64,000 bases of DNA from Gammaproteobacteria bacterium (GTDB taxonomy: Bacteria > Pseudomonadota > Gammaproteobacteria > Steroidobacterales > Steroidobacteraceae). The DNA lies in the NCBI GenBank assembly GCA_025357835.1, contig JANYLM010000104.1, positions 19,131 through 83,130 on the forward strand, in the 5' to 3' direction. A model generated the notes under the pieces. The model did no database searches and was not told the DNA's origin. It was given only the letters and a program-made list of their open reading frames with translations. The translations under genes and the position numbers were made by a program. Of this stretch, positions 18,835 through 29,447 are shown one piece after another (position 1 is the first letter of the stretch; each line of letters opens with the position of its first letter).

Positions 18835-20548
18835 CATTCGCATGCTGCTTTGGGTGGCGCTCGCCGCCATCCTGTACTTGAACTATGAAACCTGGATGCA
18901 CGACTATCCAGCCTCGCCCGCACCCGGTACTCTGGCGACGTCCGCAACGGGTACGGCCAGCACTTTCGCTGACTCAGTGCCGCAGGCCGCGGGCACGGCG
19001 GCGCTTCCTGCAACACCTCTCGTAACGTCCACGGCCGCGGCGCCCACGGATGCTTTCGCGGCACCGCCGGCAAGCGCACCACCGGCGCAAGACGCCCCTG
19101 CCGCTCAGCCGCCGCTGCATATCAGCACCGACGTACTCGACGTGGCGATCAATTTGAAAGGCGGCGAGCTCGATCAAGCCGATCTGCTGCAATATCCGCT
19201 GCGCAAAGATGCGCCGAATATTCCCGTAAGACTCTTGAGCCGCGATCCGCCCGCTTCTTTGTACCTGTTGCGGACCGGCCTCACCGGCGGCGCCGGTGAA
19301 GCGGCCCCGACGCATCTGGCTACATGGACTGCGGCCGAGACATCCTTCGCGCTTGCCGCGGGCGCCAAGGAATTGCGAGTGCCTTTGACTTGGACCGACG
19401 GTGCGGGTCTGACAGTCACCAAAACCTTCGTGTTTACGCGCGGCCAGTATTCCATCGATCTTATTTACGATGTGCAGAACACCGGCACTGCGCCGCGCAA
19501 GCTGGCGTCGTACTCGCAATTCCTGCGTCACTGGGAACATCCTTCGCGCTCCTACTTCGACGTGGAGACCTACTCCTTCAAGGGACCAGCCGTCTATGAC
19601 GGCGCTAAATCGCACGACCTGAATGTGGAGAACGAGACCGACGCCAAGTTCTCAGAAACCATTACCAACGGCTGGCTGGCCTCGCTGCAGCATCAATTCG
19701 TGTCGGCCATCGTGCCGACGGCCGATCAGCCCTATAAGTACCAGCTACAGGTTCACGATAAGGAATACCTGCTGAGCGCCACCGGCCCTTTCACCGAGGT
19801 TGCCGCCGGCGCCAAAGCCCAATTCCACGAAAAACTCTTCATCGGTCCCAAGCTGCAGTCGCAACTGGCGGCCACCGGCCCGCGACTGGAACGCACTGTC
19901 GACTTCGGAATTCTGACCGTGCTCGCGCAGCCACTGTTTGCGGGGCTCAATTGGGTGCATGGACTCATTGGTAACTGGGGCTGGTCCATCATCATCGTCA
20001 CGGCGCTGATCAAATTGTTGTTCTATCCCTTGAGCCAGGCCAGCGGTCGCTCCATGGCGAAAATGCGCACAGTTGGACCGCGCATGAAACAGATCCAGGA
20101 AACTTTCAAGGACGATCGCGAGAAGCTGGGTCGTGCCATGATGGATCTGTACAAGAAGGAAAAGATAAATCCGCTGGCGGGATGCCTGCCCATGCTAGTG
20201 CAGATTCCCTTCTTTATCTCGTTCTACCGGGTGCTGCTCGAAAGCGTGGAAATGCGTCAGGCGCCGTTCCTGCTTTGGGTCAATGATCTTTCCTCCCGCG
20301 ATCCGTTCTTCGTGCTGCCCTTGTTGATGGGCGCCGCGATGTTTGCGCAGTTCAAGCTGAATCCCGCGCCGCCCGATCCCATGCAGGCGAAAATCATGCA
20401 ATTCATGCCGCTGGTCATGACCGGCATGATGGCGTGGTTCCCCTGCGGCTTGGTGCTTTACTGGCTGACCAATACTCTGCTGACCATCGCTCAGCAGTGG
20501 CGCGTCAACCAAGTGGTGGAAGCCGAGGCCGCCAAGCAGCGATCCTAA
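18827..20548 (+). CDS. yidC: Membrane protein insertase YidC
   Basis: Inserts and folds inner-membrane proteins with or without SecYEG; the F0 c subunit encoded in this window is a classic client. The 573 residues give an N-terminal anchor ([18 protein letters not shown]), a low-complexity Ala/Pro/Thr linker to about residue 95, a large periplasmic beta-domain, and the conserved five-helix core from about residue 365 ([25 protein letters not shown]). [19 protein letters not shown] is a family hallmark. The long periplasmic domain is the Gram-negative form. Confidence 0.96.
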   Translation: MPNIRMLLWVALAAILYLNYETWMHDYPASPAPGTLATSATGTASTFADSVPQAAGTAALPATPLVTSTAAAPTDAFAAPPASAPPAQDAPAAQPPLHISTDVLDVAINLKGGELDQADLLQYPLRKDAPNIPVRLLSRDPPASLYLLRTGLTGGAGEAAPTHLATWTAAETSFALAAGAKELRVPLTWTDGAGLTVTKTFVFTRGQYSIDLIYDVQNTGTAPRKLASYSQFLRHWEHPSRSYFDVETYSFKGPAVYDGAKSHDLNVENETDAKFSETITNGWLASLQHQFVSAIVPTADQPYKYQLQVHDKEYLLSATGPFTEVAAGAKAQFHEKLFIGPKLQSQLAATGPRLERTVDFGILTVLAQPLFAGLNWVHGLIGNWGWSIIIVTALIKLLFYPLSQASGRSMAKMRTVGPRMKQIQETFKDDREKLGRAMMDLYKKEKINPLAGCLPMLVQIPFFISFYRVLLESVEMRQAPFLLWVNDLSSRDPFFVLPLLMGAAMFAQFKLNPAPPDPMQAKIMQFMPLVMTGMMAWFPCGLVLYWLTNTLLTIAQQWRVNQVVEAEAAKQRS

Positions 20549-20555
20549 AGCGGCC

Positions 20556-21914
20556 GTGAGTTCGCCGGACACCATCGTCGCCATCGCCAGTGCTCCGGGG
20601 CGCGGCGCGGTGGGGGTTATTCGAGTTTCGGGTTCCCGGGTGCCTCAGATCGCAGCCGGTATTCTCGGCACGCTGCCGGCCCCGCGCCAGGCGAGTCTCT
20701 CAAGTTTTCTCGACGCCCAAGGCGGTAGCGTGGACCGGGGCATTGCCCTGTATTTTCCGGCGCCCGCCTCGTACACCGGTGAGCATGTCTTGGAACTCCA
20801 GGGCCACGGCGGCGCCCTGGTTCTCGATATGGTTTTGCAACGCCTGCTCGAACTCGGCTGCCGCATCGCGCGGCCCGGGGAGTTCAGCGAACGCGCCTTT
20901 CTGAACGGCAAAATCGATGTCGCTCAGGCCGAAGCGATTGCCGACCTAATCGACGCCGGCACCGCCGCCGCCGCCCGCGCAGCGGTGCGCTCCCTGCAGG
21001 GCGAGTTCTCCGCTCGGGTCGATGATTTGAAGACGCGGATCACCGGCTTGCGCGCCTATGTCGAGGCCGCCATCGATTTTCCCGACGAGGAAATCGATTT
21101 TCTCTCAGACAAGGCACTGCGCGAGCGCCTCGCCGCAGTGTTCGCGGGCTTCGAGTCCATCACCGCGGCCGCGCGCCAAGGCGCATTGCTGCGTGAAGGC
21201 TTGAATGTAGTGATTGCCGGCCGGCCCAACGCCGGAAAATCCAGTTTATTGAATCGGCTCGCGGGAGACGAGGTCGCCATCGTCACGGATGTGCCGGGCA
21301 CCACCCGGGATGTGCTGCGCCAGCACATGCATCTCGACGGGCTACCATTGAACCTGGTCGACACGGCCGGCCTGCGTCCCACGGTCGATGTGGTCGAGGC
21401 CGAAGGCATCCGGCGCGCCAGAAATGAAATCGCCCGCGCCGATCGCGTGCTGTACATCATGGATGCCGGGGTCGTCGCCCACGACGATTCGGAGCGTTGG
21501 GCGGCAGAACTTGCAGGCTTCCCGGCCGAGGTTCCCGTCACTTTGGTGTTCAACAAAATCGATTTAACCGGCATGCCGGCGCGGCTCGACGAAGCCTCCG
21601 TCCCACCTCGAATATCATTAAGCGCTCGAACCGGTGCGGGCATCGACTTACTGCGTACTCACCTGCAGACAAGCGCCGGATACCTCAAGTCCGAGTCCGG
21701 CGCGCTTGCCGCCCGGCGCCGGCATCTCGATGCCCTGGGTCGAGCGAGGCAACATGTACAAGATGCCGCGAATAACCTGAGCGGCACTCGAGCTTTCGAA
21801 TTATTCGCCGAGGACCTGCGCTTCGCACAGCAGGCCTTAGGAGAGATCACCGGTGAATTCACCAGCGAGGATCTATTGGGCGAGATATTCGGCAGTTTTT
21901 GTATCGGCAAATAA
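20556..21914 (+). CDS. mnmE: tRNA modification GTPase MnmE
   Basis: With MnmG, installs the 5-carboxymethylaminomethyl group on wobble U34 of several tRNAs. The 452-residue protein starts DTIVAIASAPGRGAVGVIRVSG (folate-binding N-domain). The embedded G domain shows GRPNAGKSSLLNRL (P-loop), DVPGTTRD, DTAGLR and NKID. It ends in the required CIGK tail with its catalytic cysteine. It lies seven bases after yidC. Partner mnmG is 5.6 kb away, the intervening space being filled by accessory genes. Confidence 0.96.
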   Translation: MSSPDTIVAIASAPGRGAVGVIRVSGSRVPQIAAGILGTLPAPRQASLSSFLDAQGGSVDRGIALYFPAPASYTGEHVLELQGHGGALVLDMVLQRLLELGCRIARPGEFSERAFLNGKIDVAQAEAIADLIDAGTAAAARAAVRSLQGEFSARVDDLKTRITGLRAYVEAAIDFPDEEIDFLSDKALRERLAAVFAGFESITAAARQGALLREGLNVVIAGRPNAGKSSLLNRLAGDEVAIVTDVPGTTRDVLRQHMHLDGLPLNLVDTAGLRPTVDVVEAEGIRRARNEIARADRVLYIMDAGVVAHDDSERWAAELAGFPAEVPVTLVFNKIDLTGMPARLDEASVPPRISLSARTGAGIDLLRTHLQTSAGYLKSESGALAARRRHLDALGRARQHVQDAANNLSGTRAFELFAEDLRFAQQALGEITGEFTSEDLLGEIFGSFCIGK

Positions 21915-21965
21915 TCGAGTCCGACCGAGCGAACTCACATCGCCGCCGCGCCACGCGCGGCCGCT

Positions 21966-22181
21966 TCAGGCGCCCTGTTGGCTGCGCTTCAAATCACCCA
22001 GGTCGGAATCGGTCAATCGCGCGAGACGCGCGCTGACGCCGAGCACTGTGAGTACGGCGACGGTGACGACCGTGGTGATTATCGGGAAATGCCAAAACAG
22101 CCACACCATGGTGGCCGCGGATAGTGCCAAAATTGCCAATAGCGCCGCTATATTTGCGCGCAGGTGTGTAGACGCGGTCAT
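21966..22181 (-). CDS. Small two-span membrane protein, unknown
   Basis: About 71 residues from the ATG at 22181 (MTASTHLRANIAALLAILAL); the track start at 22214 is less natural. Two hydrophobic segments (IAALLAILALSAATMVWLFW and ITTVVTVAVLTVLGVSA) are followed by a charged tail. No recognisable family and no close operon partner; it may be a genuine small gene, but coding evidence is modest. Confidence 0.45.
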   Translation of the reverse strand: MTASTHLRANIAALLAILALSAATMVWLFWHFPIITTVVTVAVLTVLGVSARLARLTDSDLGDLKRSQQGA

Positions 22182-22310
22182 GCCAGCTTCCCCCGGACCG
22201 ATGCAATACTCCATATCCTTTATACAGGTTGCGCTGCTAAACGACCATATAGTAAAGACCCCGATCGCTAGTTAGGCAATCCACCGACAGCACAGATTTC
22301 CTGCGGACAC

Positions 22311-23489
22311 CTACCCCAGCATGGTCTCGCGCCGCCAGTGCCGCGCGGTCAACACCATCAACACCAACGCTACGCTAAGCGTAGCGGCGGCCGACACCCA
22401 CACATCGAGTGCCGCTATGGGCTCGTCCTTCAGCACGCTGGTCATCAGTAAGTGCTGGCTCAGCGACGGAATGAACATCAATGAACTCTGCGTCTTCAGT
22501 GAGTAAATGCTGGCGAAAGCGATGGGCAAGGTCGGTACCAACAAGACCGTCGTGAGGTAGGTCTGAGCCTCGCGATAACTGCGGGTGAAAGAGGCGACGA
22601 AAGTCATGAGAGCGGCGCCCAGTGGCACGAAGGGCAGACAGATCCCAAAAAAAATGAGCGCCGTGCCCGCCCCTAAGTTCGCACTCATGCCCAGTCGTTC
22701 CAGCGGCACGAAGCGAAACACGCAAACAAAAGCCGTGAGACTGAGGCCCAAGGAAATGCACATATAGGCACAGGTGGCCAGAATCTTGCCGCCCACCAGG
22801 CTGGAGCGCGCCACCGGCAGACTAAGCAGGGCTTCCAAGGAACCTCGCTCCCGCTCCCCCGCCGTCGAATCGATGGCCAGGTACAGTCCGCCCATCAATA
22901 CCGCGAACAATACGAAATAAGTCATGAACCCCAACACCACGACGGCCCGACCGGTTGGAGTGGCTACATCGACCTCATTAACCGCCACCGGTACCGCGAG
23001 CAGCGGATTCACGCCCCTGATTTGCAAGCGCAGTTGCGCGATGCCGCTGGCGTAGGCCCCCAGAATGGTTCTCGCGCGATCAGCGTTCTTGCGAGTCTGC
23101 GAATCCGCGCTATCCGCTACCAGTAGCACGGGCGCCGGTTCGGCCGCGGTGAATCGCGGGCCGTATTCCTCGGGAATGATCAGTACCACTTGCGCGCCGC
23201 CGCCGCGGACGGCGGCCCGGGCCTCGTTCTCCGACAGTGTCGCCGGAGTCAGCTTGACGCCCTGTGCTGCCAAATAACGCGCAAGCCCGGGCGCGTGCTC
23301 GCCGCCCGAGATCGTGAGCCGCAGCGGCTCATCCGACTCGACCACACTTTGATTCAGCATGCGCGACACCATGAGGCCGAACAGCAAGGGCCCGAACAGG
23401 GGTCCGAACAGCAGTGCCGACACCAGGGTGCGTCGATCGCGCAGGTTTTCCAGAAATTCCTTGCCGAATACGGTGAACAATGCGTGCAT
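22311..23489 (-). CDS. ABC-2 type transporter permease (NatB-like)
   Basis: Membrane part of an ABC exporter. The 392 residues have an N-terminal span after KEFLENLRDRRTL, a large extracytoplasmic domain (about 45-180), then five to six helices in the C-terminal half, including GERERGSLEALLSLPVARSSLVGGKI, a typical ABC-2 motif. This split layout matches NatB (sodium exporter) and related permeases. It begins one base after the stop of its ATPase gene. Substrate unknown. Confidence 0.85.
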   Translation of the reverse strand: MHALFTVFGKEFLENLRDRRTLVSALLFGPLFGPLLFGLMVSRMLNQSVVESDEPLRLTISGGEHAPGLARYLAAQGVKLTPATLSENEARAAVRGGGAQVVLIIPEEYGPRFTAAEPAPVLLVADSADSQTRKNADRARTILGAYASGIAQLRLQIRGVNPLLAVPVAVNEVDVATPTGRAVVVLGFMTYFVLFAVLMGGLYLAIDSTAGERERGSLEALLSLPVARSSLVGGKILATCAYMCISLGLSLTAFVCVFRFVPLERLGMSANLGAGTALIFFGICLPFVPLGAALMTFVASFTRSYREAQTYLTTVLLVPTLPIAFASIYSLKTQSSLMFIPSLSQHLLMTSVLKDEPIAALDVWVSAAATLSVALVLMVLTARHWRRETMLG

Positions 23490-24221
23490 TCAGCTTACCC
23501 CCGCGGTATCGCCCAGCACTTGCAAGAAGGCTTCTTCCAATGAAGCCGCACCGCTGCGATCCCGAATCGACTGCACCGTCGCGTCCGCCAGCACCCTGCC
23601 GTGGCCTATGATCACCACTCGATCGCACAGCGCCGCCACCTCCTGCATGACATGCGAGGAGAACAATACACAACGGCCCTGGGCCTTCAATGCCAGCAGC
23701 ATTTCACGCAAATTGCGAATCGCCATCACGTCCAGCCCATTGGTGGGTTCATCGAGCACGATATTGCCGGGGTCGTGAATTAATGCGCGCGCCAGTGCCG
23801 TCTTGATGCGCTGACCCTGCGACAGGCCCTTGGCGCGCCGTTCCATAAAGCTTTCCATGCCGAGGGCGCGCGCCAGCTCGCCGCTGCGCGCCTTCAATCG
23901 GCCTGCGTCGACTCCCTGCAGCGACCCGAAATAGTGAATGTTCTCGCGCGCCGTCAGATTGCCGTAGAGACCCGTCGCATGCGGCAGCACTCCCAAGTGC
24001 GCGCGAGCTTTGGAGGTCTCGCCGCGAATATCGATACCGTCAATGCACCCCTGACCGCCGTCCGGCGTCAGCACCCCGTAGAGCATCCGTAGGCAGGTCG
24101 ATTTGCCGGCGCCGTTGGCCCCCAAGATCCCGGTGATTTCACCGTCGCGCGCCACGAAGGAGATGTCGCGGACGGCCTCGATGACGCCGAATCGCTTGCA
24201 CAAATTCTTGGCCTCGATCAT
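23490..24221 (-). CDS. ABC transporter ATP-binding protein (NatA-like)
   Basis: Cytoplasmic ATPase for the adjacent permease. The 243 residues contain Walker A (LGANGAGKSTCLRML), Q-loop region, signature LSQGQRIKTALARAL and Walker B (IVLDEPTNGLD) with the H-switch in SSHVM. The start ATG overlaps the hydrolase stop (ATGA), so hydrolase, ATPase and permease form a tightly coupled three-gene operon. Confidence 0.9.
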   Translation of the reverse strand: MIEAKNLCKRFGVIEAVRDISFVARDGEITGILGANGAGKSTCLRMLYGVLTPDGGQGCIDGIDIRGETSKARAHLGVLPHATGLYGNLTARENIHYFGSLQGVDAGRLKARSGELARALGMESFMERRAKGLSQGQRIKTALARALIHDPGNIVLDEPTNGLDVMAIRNLREMLLALKAQGRCVLFSSHVMQEVAALCDRVVIIGHGRVLADATVQSIRDRSGAASLEEAFLQVLGDTAGVS

Positions 24222-25720
24222 GGCGCGGGGCCCGTCATGCTGTAGAAGAAGGGGGTCGGACTGTGCCGCTCGAGGCAGCTCGCATCCAGCTGGTCCGGAG
24301 CCGCTGCGTCCAGAAACTCCGCCATCAATTTCGGTACACAGCCGGTGGCAACCTGGCCATGTCCTTCACCGCCCAATACCAGGTGCCGGTGGTGCGAAAG
24401 TCCGCGTGCCGCGCGCTCCGCATCGGCGGGCGGCGTCACCGGGTCCGCCTCGCCGGACAGCAGCAAGGTGGGGATGTCGCTGCGTAAGGGGTCATGCAAA
24501 TCGGCATCCACAGGCCCTCGCGGCCAAAGCTTGCAGATCTCCACTAACGCGTCCATCTGCTCGGTACCCTGGTAGGTTCGAGAAATTGCCGCCCGGTCGA
24601 TGTTGGCGGCGGCGAAAAACGGCACGTCCTCACTACAGACCACGCTGTTCTGCATGCCGCTGGCAAGCTGAGCGCCGACTTGGCGAGCCGTCATGATGGT
24701 CTGCGCAGCCAGCGGAGCGAGAGCGCCTCGGCTGGCTCGATGTATAAGTGCTGGCAACAGGGAGGCGGAGTTGGCGCCATAGGAAAGGAACCTCAGACTG
24801 GCGGTCAGCATGCTGCGATTGAATTCGATCTTGAGCGGCAGCGCATTGTTCGGATCATCCACAGTCAGCATCGACTTCTGCGGTCCGAATTGGCGGCGCA
24901 GGCCATCGAGGTCCTGCCGCAATTCGGGGTAGGCCGCGGCGCAGTCCGGCGATTCCGCACAACGCTTCACAATGAGATCCAAGGCCCTCTCGCCGTCCAA
25001 TGGGGTATCGGGGCCGATGGCCTGTTCCGGGAAAGTCACTCCATCCAAGATCACCGCGCGAATCGACTTTGGGTAGCGTCGCATGTAGAGCTGCGCCACG
25101 CGCGTGCCGTATGAAACTCCGTAGAGATCGATTGCCGGAAACTTGAGTGCCTGGCGCACGGCCTCCAGGTCGGCAACCGCCGCACTGCTGGTGTAGAAGC
25201 GCACCCGGTCCCCGTACTTGTGCAGGCATGCCAGAGTCGCCTGCCGCAGCGCCGGCATGGGGTCGTCCGGCGCCTGCCAGTCATCCGAATAATCGCAGGT
25301 CAGCGGCGCCGATTCGCCCGTGCCGCGTTGATCGACCAGCACGATATCGTGGTTGCGATTCAGTCGCGCAAACGCCCCGGCATAGCTCGTATACATCGCT
25401 GCGGCGCCCTGGCCCGGTCCGCCGGCCAGGAGAAATAGAGGCGGTGCCGCGGCGCGCCGATTAAGCGCGGGCACTACCGCAATGCTCAAATTGATGGTCG
25501 AGCCCCGCGGCTGCGTGCGGTCCTCCGGTACCTTCAGCACACCGCAGCGGGCTTGAACCGAGGCGAGCCGCAGCGGATGCTCGAGGCGACACTCATGCAA
25601 GGGCAGTTGAGCGGCAGGTGCCGCCGCGGCCGGCCGCAGCCACAGACAACCCACGGCCAATGAGGCGCACAAACTGCCCCCCAAAGCACTCAATACGAGA
25701 GCTCTCCATCCACGCCGCAT
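24218..25720 (-). CDS. Secreted alpha/beta-hydrolase of the TAP/proline iminopeptidase type
   Basis: Predicted exported serine peptidase or esterase. The 500-residue protein has a signal sequence (LVLSALGGSLCASLAVGC, either lipoprotein-like or cut near AAAA). It has the oxyanion region LLAGGPGQGA (98-107), the nucleophile elbow YGVSYGT (Ser203), and the Asp (EADPVTP, 426) and His (GEGHGQV, 454) of the triad in a TAP-like C-terminal domain. Homologues remove N-terminal residues from short peptides. Coupling to an ABC exporter is unusual for this family. Confidence 0.82.
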   Translation of the reverse strand: MRRGWRALVLSALGGSLCASLAVGCLWLRPAAAAPAAQLPLHECRLEHPLRLASVQARCGVLKVPEDRTQPRGSTINLSIAVVPALNRRAAAPPLFLLAGGPGQGAAAMYTSYAGAFARLNRNHDIVLVDQRGTGESAPLTCDYSDDWQAPDDPMPALRQATLACLHKYGDRVRFYTSSAAVADLEAVRQALKFPAIDLYGVSYGTRVAQLYMRRYPKSIRAVILDGVTFPEQAIGPDTPLDGERALDLIVKRCAESPDCAAAYPELRQDLDGLRRQFGPQKSMLTVDDPNNALPLKIEFNRSMLTASLRFLSYGANSASLLPALIHRASRGALAPLAAQTIMTARQVGAQLASGMQNSVVCSEDVPFFAAANIDRAAISRTYQGTEQMDALVEICKLWPRGPVDADLHDPLRSDIPTLLLSGEADPVTPPADAERAARGLSHHRHLVLGGEGHGQVATGCVPKLMAEFLDAAAPDQLDASCLERHSPTPFFYSMTGPAP

Positions 25721-25822
25721 GCGAATCTCCGATTTCTGCCGATTGTAGGGGATTCGCTATCTACCCCCGCCCGCGAATTGGTAGATTTGCGGCCCAGTTC
25801 GTCTTTACCTGAAGGCCATGCC

Positions 25823-27346
25823 ATGACCGTGATTCGCGAAGCCGACGTGATTGCCAGCGTCGCCGATGCCTTGCAATACATTTCCTACTATCACACGCCG
25901 GATTTCATTCGCGCCATGGGGCGCGCCTACGACATGGAACAAAGCCCGTCCGCCCGCGACGCGATCGCGCAGATACTCACCAATTCGCGTATGTGCGCCG
26001 AAGGCCATCGCCCCATATGCCAGGACACCGGCATCGTGGTGGTGTTCGTGAAAGTGGGCATGGGAGTGCGCTGGGATGCGACCCTCGATCTCGAGGCCAT
26101 GATCAACGAGGGCGTGCGGCGGGCCTACCTTAACCCCGAGAACAAGCTGCGCGCCTCCATCGTGTTCGACCCAGCGTTCAAGCGTTCCAATACGCGCGAT
26201 AACACACCGGCGGTGATCCACACCGAATTCGTGCTGGGAGCCGAGGTCGAGATTACCGTTGCCGCGAAGGGCGGCGGGTCCGAAAACAAATCCCTATTCG
26301 CCATGCTGAATCCTTCGGACTCGGTCGCCGACTGGGTGCTGGAGATGGTGCCTGAAATGGGCGCCGGCTGGTGCCCGCCCGGCATGTTGGGAGTGGGCAT
26401 CGGCGGCAGCGCCGAGAAAGCCATGCTGTTGGCGAAGAAGTCCCTGATGGAGCCTATCGACATCGGCGATTTGATCGCGCGCGGGCCGAAAACCAAATTG
26501 GAAGAACTGCGGCTGGAAATATTCCAGCGGGTCAATGCTCTGGGCATCGGTGCGCAAGGCCTGGGCGGGTTGACCACCGTACTCGACGTGAAGGTACTGG
26601 ACTACCCGACCCATGCGGCCTGCTTGCCGGTGGCGGTGATTCCCAACTGCGCCGCCACCCGCCATATTCATTTCACTCTCGACGGCTCGGGCCCCGCCGT
26701 GCTCGAACCGCCGAATCTGGATCTGTGGCCGAAGGTAAAGTGGACCGCCGACGCCAGTGCGCGACGCGTGTCACTGGATGGCCTGACAAAGGCAGATATT
26801 GCAAGCTGGAACCCAGGTGAGCGCTTGCTGCTGTCAGGAAAACTCTTGACCGGCCGCGATGCCGCTCACAAGCGCATCGGTGCCCTGCTCGATGCCGGCA
26901 AGCCCCTGCCCGACGGCCTGGATTTTCACGGCCGCGTGATTTACTACGTCGGACCGGTCGACCCGGTGGGCGTGGAAGTAGTGGGCCCCGCGGGCCCCAC
27001 CACCGCCAATCGCATGGATCGGTTTACCGACACCATGCTGGGCACGGGCGGCCTGCTCGCCATGGTCGGGAAGGCCGAGCGCGGGCCGGACACCGTTGCG
27101 TCCATCGCCAAACACCGCTCCGCCTACTTGATCGCGGTGGGCGGCGCCGCCTTCCTGGTCTCGAACGCCATTCGCAGCAGCCGTATCGTGGCCTTCCCCG
27201 AACTCGGCATGGAGGCGGTGTATGAATTTGAAGTGCGCGATATGCCGGTGACGGTGGCGGTGAGCTGCGACGGAGTTTCCGTGCACGAGACCGGGCCCAA
27301 GGCCTGGGCAGGCAAATTTGCCGGCATTCCGGTAGCGGTGGAGTAG
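25823..27346 (+). CDS. Class I (iron-sulfur) fumarate hydratase
   Basis: Interconverts fumarate and malate in the TCA cycle using a labile 4Fe-4S cluster. The ATG at 25823 (MTVIREADVIASVADALQYIS) is preferred to the upstream track start. The 507-residue protein contains the likely cluster cysteines in ICQDTG, GWCPPGML and PNCAATRH. The C-terminal beta domain has YYVGPVDPVG and MVGKAERG. Aerobic isozymes of the FumA/FumB type match this length. It stands alone between the divergent hydrolase gene and mnmG. Confidence 0.92.
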   Translation: MTVIREADVIASVADALQYISYYHTPDFIRAMGRAYDMEQSPSARDAIAQILTNSRMCAEGHRPICQDTGIVVVFVKVGMGVRWDATLDLEAMINEGVRRAYLNPENKLRASIVFDPAFKRSNTRDNTPAVIHTEFVLGAEVEITVAAKGGGSENKSLFAMLNPSDSVADWVLEMVPEMGAGWCPPGMLGVGIGGSAEKAMLLAKKSLMEPIDIGDLIARGPKTKLEELRLEIFQRVNALGIGAQGLGGLTTVLDVKVLDYPTHAACLPVAVIPNCAATRHIHFTLDGSGPAVLEPPNLDLWPKVKWTADASARRVSLDGLTKADIASWNPGERLLLSGKLLTGRDAAHKRIGALLDAGKPLPDGLDFHGRVIYYVGPVDPVGVEVVGPAGPTTANRMDRFTDTMLGTGGLLAMVGKAERGPDTVASIAKHRSAYLIAVGGAAFLVSNAIRSSRIVAFPELGMEAVYEFEVRDMPVTVAVSCDGVSVHETGPKAWAGKFAGIPVAVE

Positions 27347-27371
27347 CTGCGGTGCAGTGGACCCAATGGCT

Positions 27372-27386
27372 GGTCAATATTTGACC
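27372..27386. promoter_or_regulatory. Short perfect inverted repeat before mnmG
   Basis: GGTCAA-TAT-TTGACC in the 133-base fumarase-mnmG gap. No T-run follows, so a terminator is unlikely. It could be a regulator site for mnmG. Nothing else stands out in this gap. Confidence 0.3.
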
Positions 27387-27479
27387 GAGGCGGATTCGCC
27401 GACCGTCGTTGATTCCCTGGCGGTTTTACAGGCTGCCGTTTAGAGTACGCAGCCCAATGAAGAATCCAGTGGATTCAGC

Positions 27480-29447
27480 ATGATGCGTTTCGGTACGGAA
27501 TTCGGCGTGATTGTGATCGGCGGTGGCCATGCGGGCACCGAAGCCGCGCTGGCGGCTGCACGCATGGGCCAGCGCACTTTGCTGCTGACGAATAACATCG
27601 AGACGCTGGGGCAGATGAGCTGCAACCCGGCGATCGGCGGCATCGGCAAGGGTCACTTGGTCAAGGAGATCGATGCGCTGGGCGGTGCCATGGCGCTCGC
27701 CACCGACGAGGCCGGCCTGCAGTTTCGTACTCTGAACGCCAGCAAGGGGCCGGCGGTGCGCGCCACCCGTGCGCAAGCCGATCGGCAACTTTACAAGCGC
27801 GCCATTCGTCGCATGCTCGAGACCCAGCCCAATCTGACGCTCTTCCAGCAAGAAGCGGCCGATCTCAAAGTTGAAGGTGAGCGCGTGGTGGGTGTTGTCA
27901 CGCAAAGCGGCATCGAATTTCGCGCGCGCGCCATGGTGCTGACTGTCGGCACATTCTTGGGTGGCAGGATTCACGTGGGCTTGGAGAGTCATCCCGGCGG
28001 CCGCGCGGGTGATCCGCCGTCGCTGCATCTAGCGGCACGCCTGCGCGAACTGAATTTGCGCGTCGGCCGGCTGAAGACCGGCACGCCGCCGCGCATCGAC
28101 GGCCGCAGCATCGATTTCTCTATATTGCGCGAACAGCACAGTGACCAGCCGCGGCCGGTTTTTTCCTACCTCGGCACACGCGACTTACATCCGCGGCAGC
28201 TGCCCTGTCATATCACGGCCACCAACGAGCGTACCCACGACATCATTCGCGGCGCCACCGCGCGCTCGCCGCTGTTCACCGGTTTGATTGAGGGCGTCGG
28301 CCCCCGCTACTGCCCTTCGGTGGAAGACAAGGTAGTGCGATTCGCGGACAAGCATTCGCATCAGATCTTCGTCGAGCCCGAGGGGCTGGACACTCACGAG
28401 ATCTACCCCAACGGCATATCCACGAGTCTGCCGTTCGACGTGCAGTACGAATTCGTGCGCACCATTGCGGGGTTCGAGCGCGCGCACATCACACGCCCGG
28501 GCTATGCCATCGAATACGATTTCTTCGACCCGCGCGATCTTAAGTTCAGCTTGGAGAGCAAGCATCTTCGCGGCCTGTTTTTCGCCGGCCAAATCAACGG
28601 CACCACGGGCTATGAAGAGGCGGCGGCCCAAGGTCTGCTCGCCGGCGCCAACGCCGCGCTGCTGGCCGATGGACGCGACGCATGGTGGCCGAAACGCAGC
28701 GAAGCCTACATCGGAGTGCTGGTGGACGATCTGACTACTCGCGGCGCTCCCGAACCCTACCGAATGTTCACCAGCCGTGCCGAGTACCGCCTGAGCTTGC
28801 GCGAAGACAATGCGGATCTGCGCCTCACCGAACAGGGCCGCAAGCTTGGGCTGGTCGATGACGCTCGCTGGGCGTTTTTTCAGCGTAAGCGCACCGCCGT
28901 CGCCGACGAAGTATGGCGGCTGGCTGCGGCGGTGGTACACCCCGCCGACGTCGACGCTGATTTGCTCGCCAAGCTGGGTGCGCCCCTGGCGCGTGAAGCC
29001 CATGCTTTGGATTTATTGCGCCGCCCGGAGCTGGCTTACGATGATTTGAACCTCGTTGCGCCTTGGGCTGGGGCCGCTGCGTGCAGTGCAGCCACCGATG
29101 CCGATGGTGGTGTGAGCGCCGGTACCGACGTGTCCATCGAAGGTACCTGGCGCGCTGATGAGCGCTTGGCCGAGCAAGTGAAGCTTCAAGTCGACGTGCA
29201 AGCGAAGTACTCGGGGTATCTCAAGCGTCAGAACGAGGAAATCGAGCGTCAGCAGCGCAACGAGGAATTGCGCCTGCCGACCAATATCGATTATGGCGAT
29301 GTGAGCGGATTGTCGAACGAAGCCCGGCAGCGCCTGCGCGACGTGCGCCCCGAAACCCTGGGTCAAGCCGCGCGGATTCCCGGCCTGACGCCGGCCGCGG
29401 TGTCGCTGCTGCTGGTGCATCTCAAGAAGCGCGACCGCGCCGCTTGA
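27480..29447 (+). CDS. mnmG: tRNA U34 carboxymethylaminomethyl synthase MnmG
   Basis: FAD-dependent partner of MnmE. The 655 residues start with an FAD-binding [17 protein letters not shown]. They contain the family blocks [24 protein letters not shown] and [17 protein letters not shown], and end in the helical domain with [15 protein letters not shown]. The gene is adjacent to an oligopeptide-binding protein gene with an overlapping stop/start; in many genomes rsmG follows directly, here it is 6 kb downstream. Confidence 0.96.
   Translation: MMRFGTEFGVIVIGGGHAGTEAALAAARMGQRTLLLTNNIETLGQMSCNPAIGGIGKGHLVKEIDALGGAMALATDEAGLQFRTLNASKGPAVRATRAQADRQLYKRAIRRMLETQPNLTLFQQEAADLKVEGERVVGVVTQSGIEFRARAMVLTVGTFLGGRIHVGLESHPGGRAGDPPSLHLAARLRELNLRVGRLKTGTPPRIDGRSIDFSILREQHSDQPRPVFSYLGTRDLHPRQLPCHITATNERTHDIIRGATARSPLFTGLIEGVGPRYCPSVEDKVVRFADKHSHQIFVEPEGLDTHEIYPNGISTSLPFDVQYEFVRTIAGFERAHITRPGYAIEYDFFDPRDLKFSLESKHLRGLFFAGQINGTTGYEEAAAQGLLAGANAALLADGRDAWWPKRSEAYIGVLVDDLTTRGAPEPYRMFTSRAEYRLSLREDNADLRLTEQGRKLGLVDDARWAFFQRKRTAVADEVWRLAAAVVHPADVDADLLAKLGAPLAREAHALDLLRRPELAYDDLNLVAPWAGAAACSAATDADGGVSAGTDVSIEGTWRADERLAEQVKLQVDVQAKYSGYLKRQNEEIERQQRNEELRLPTNIDYGDVSGLSNEARQRLRDVRPETLGQAARIPGLTPAAVSLLLVHLKKRDRAA

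Noticed and set aside
28185-29003. 272-codon minus-strand ORF over mnmG
   Set aside because: Antisense shadow; mnmG is clear on the other strand.
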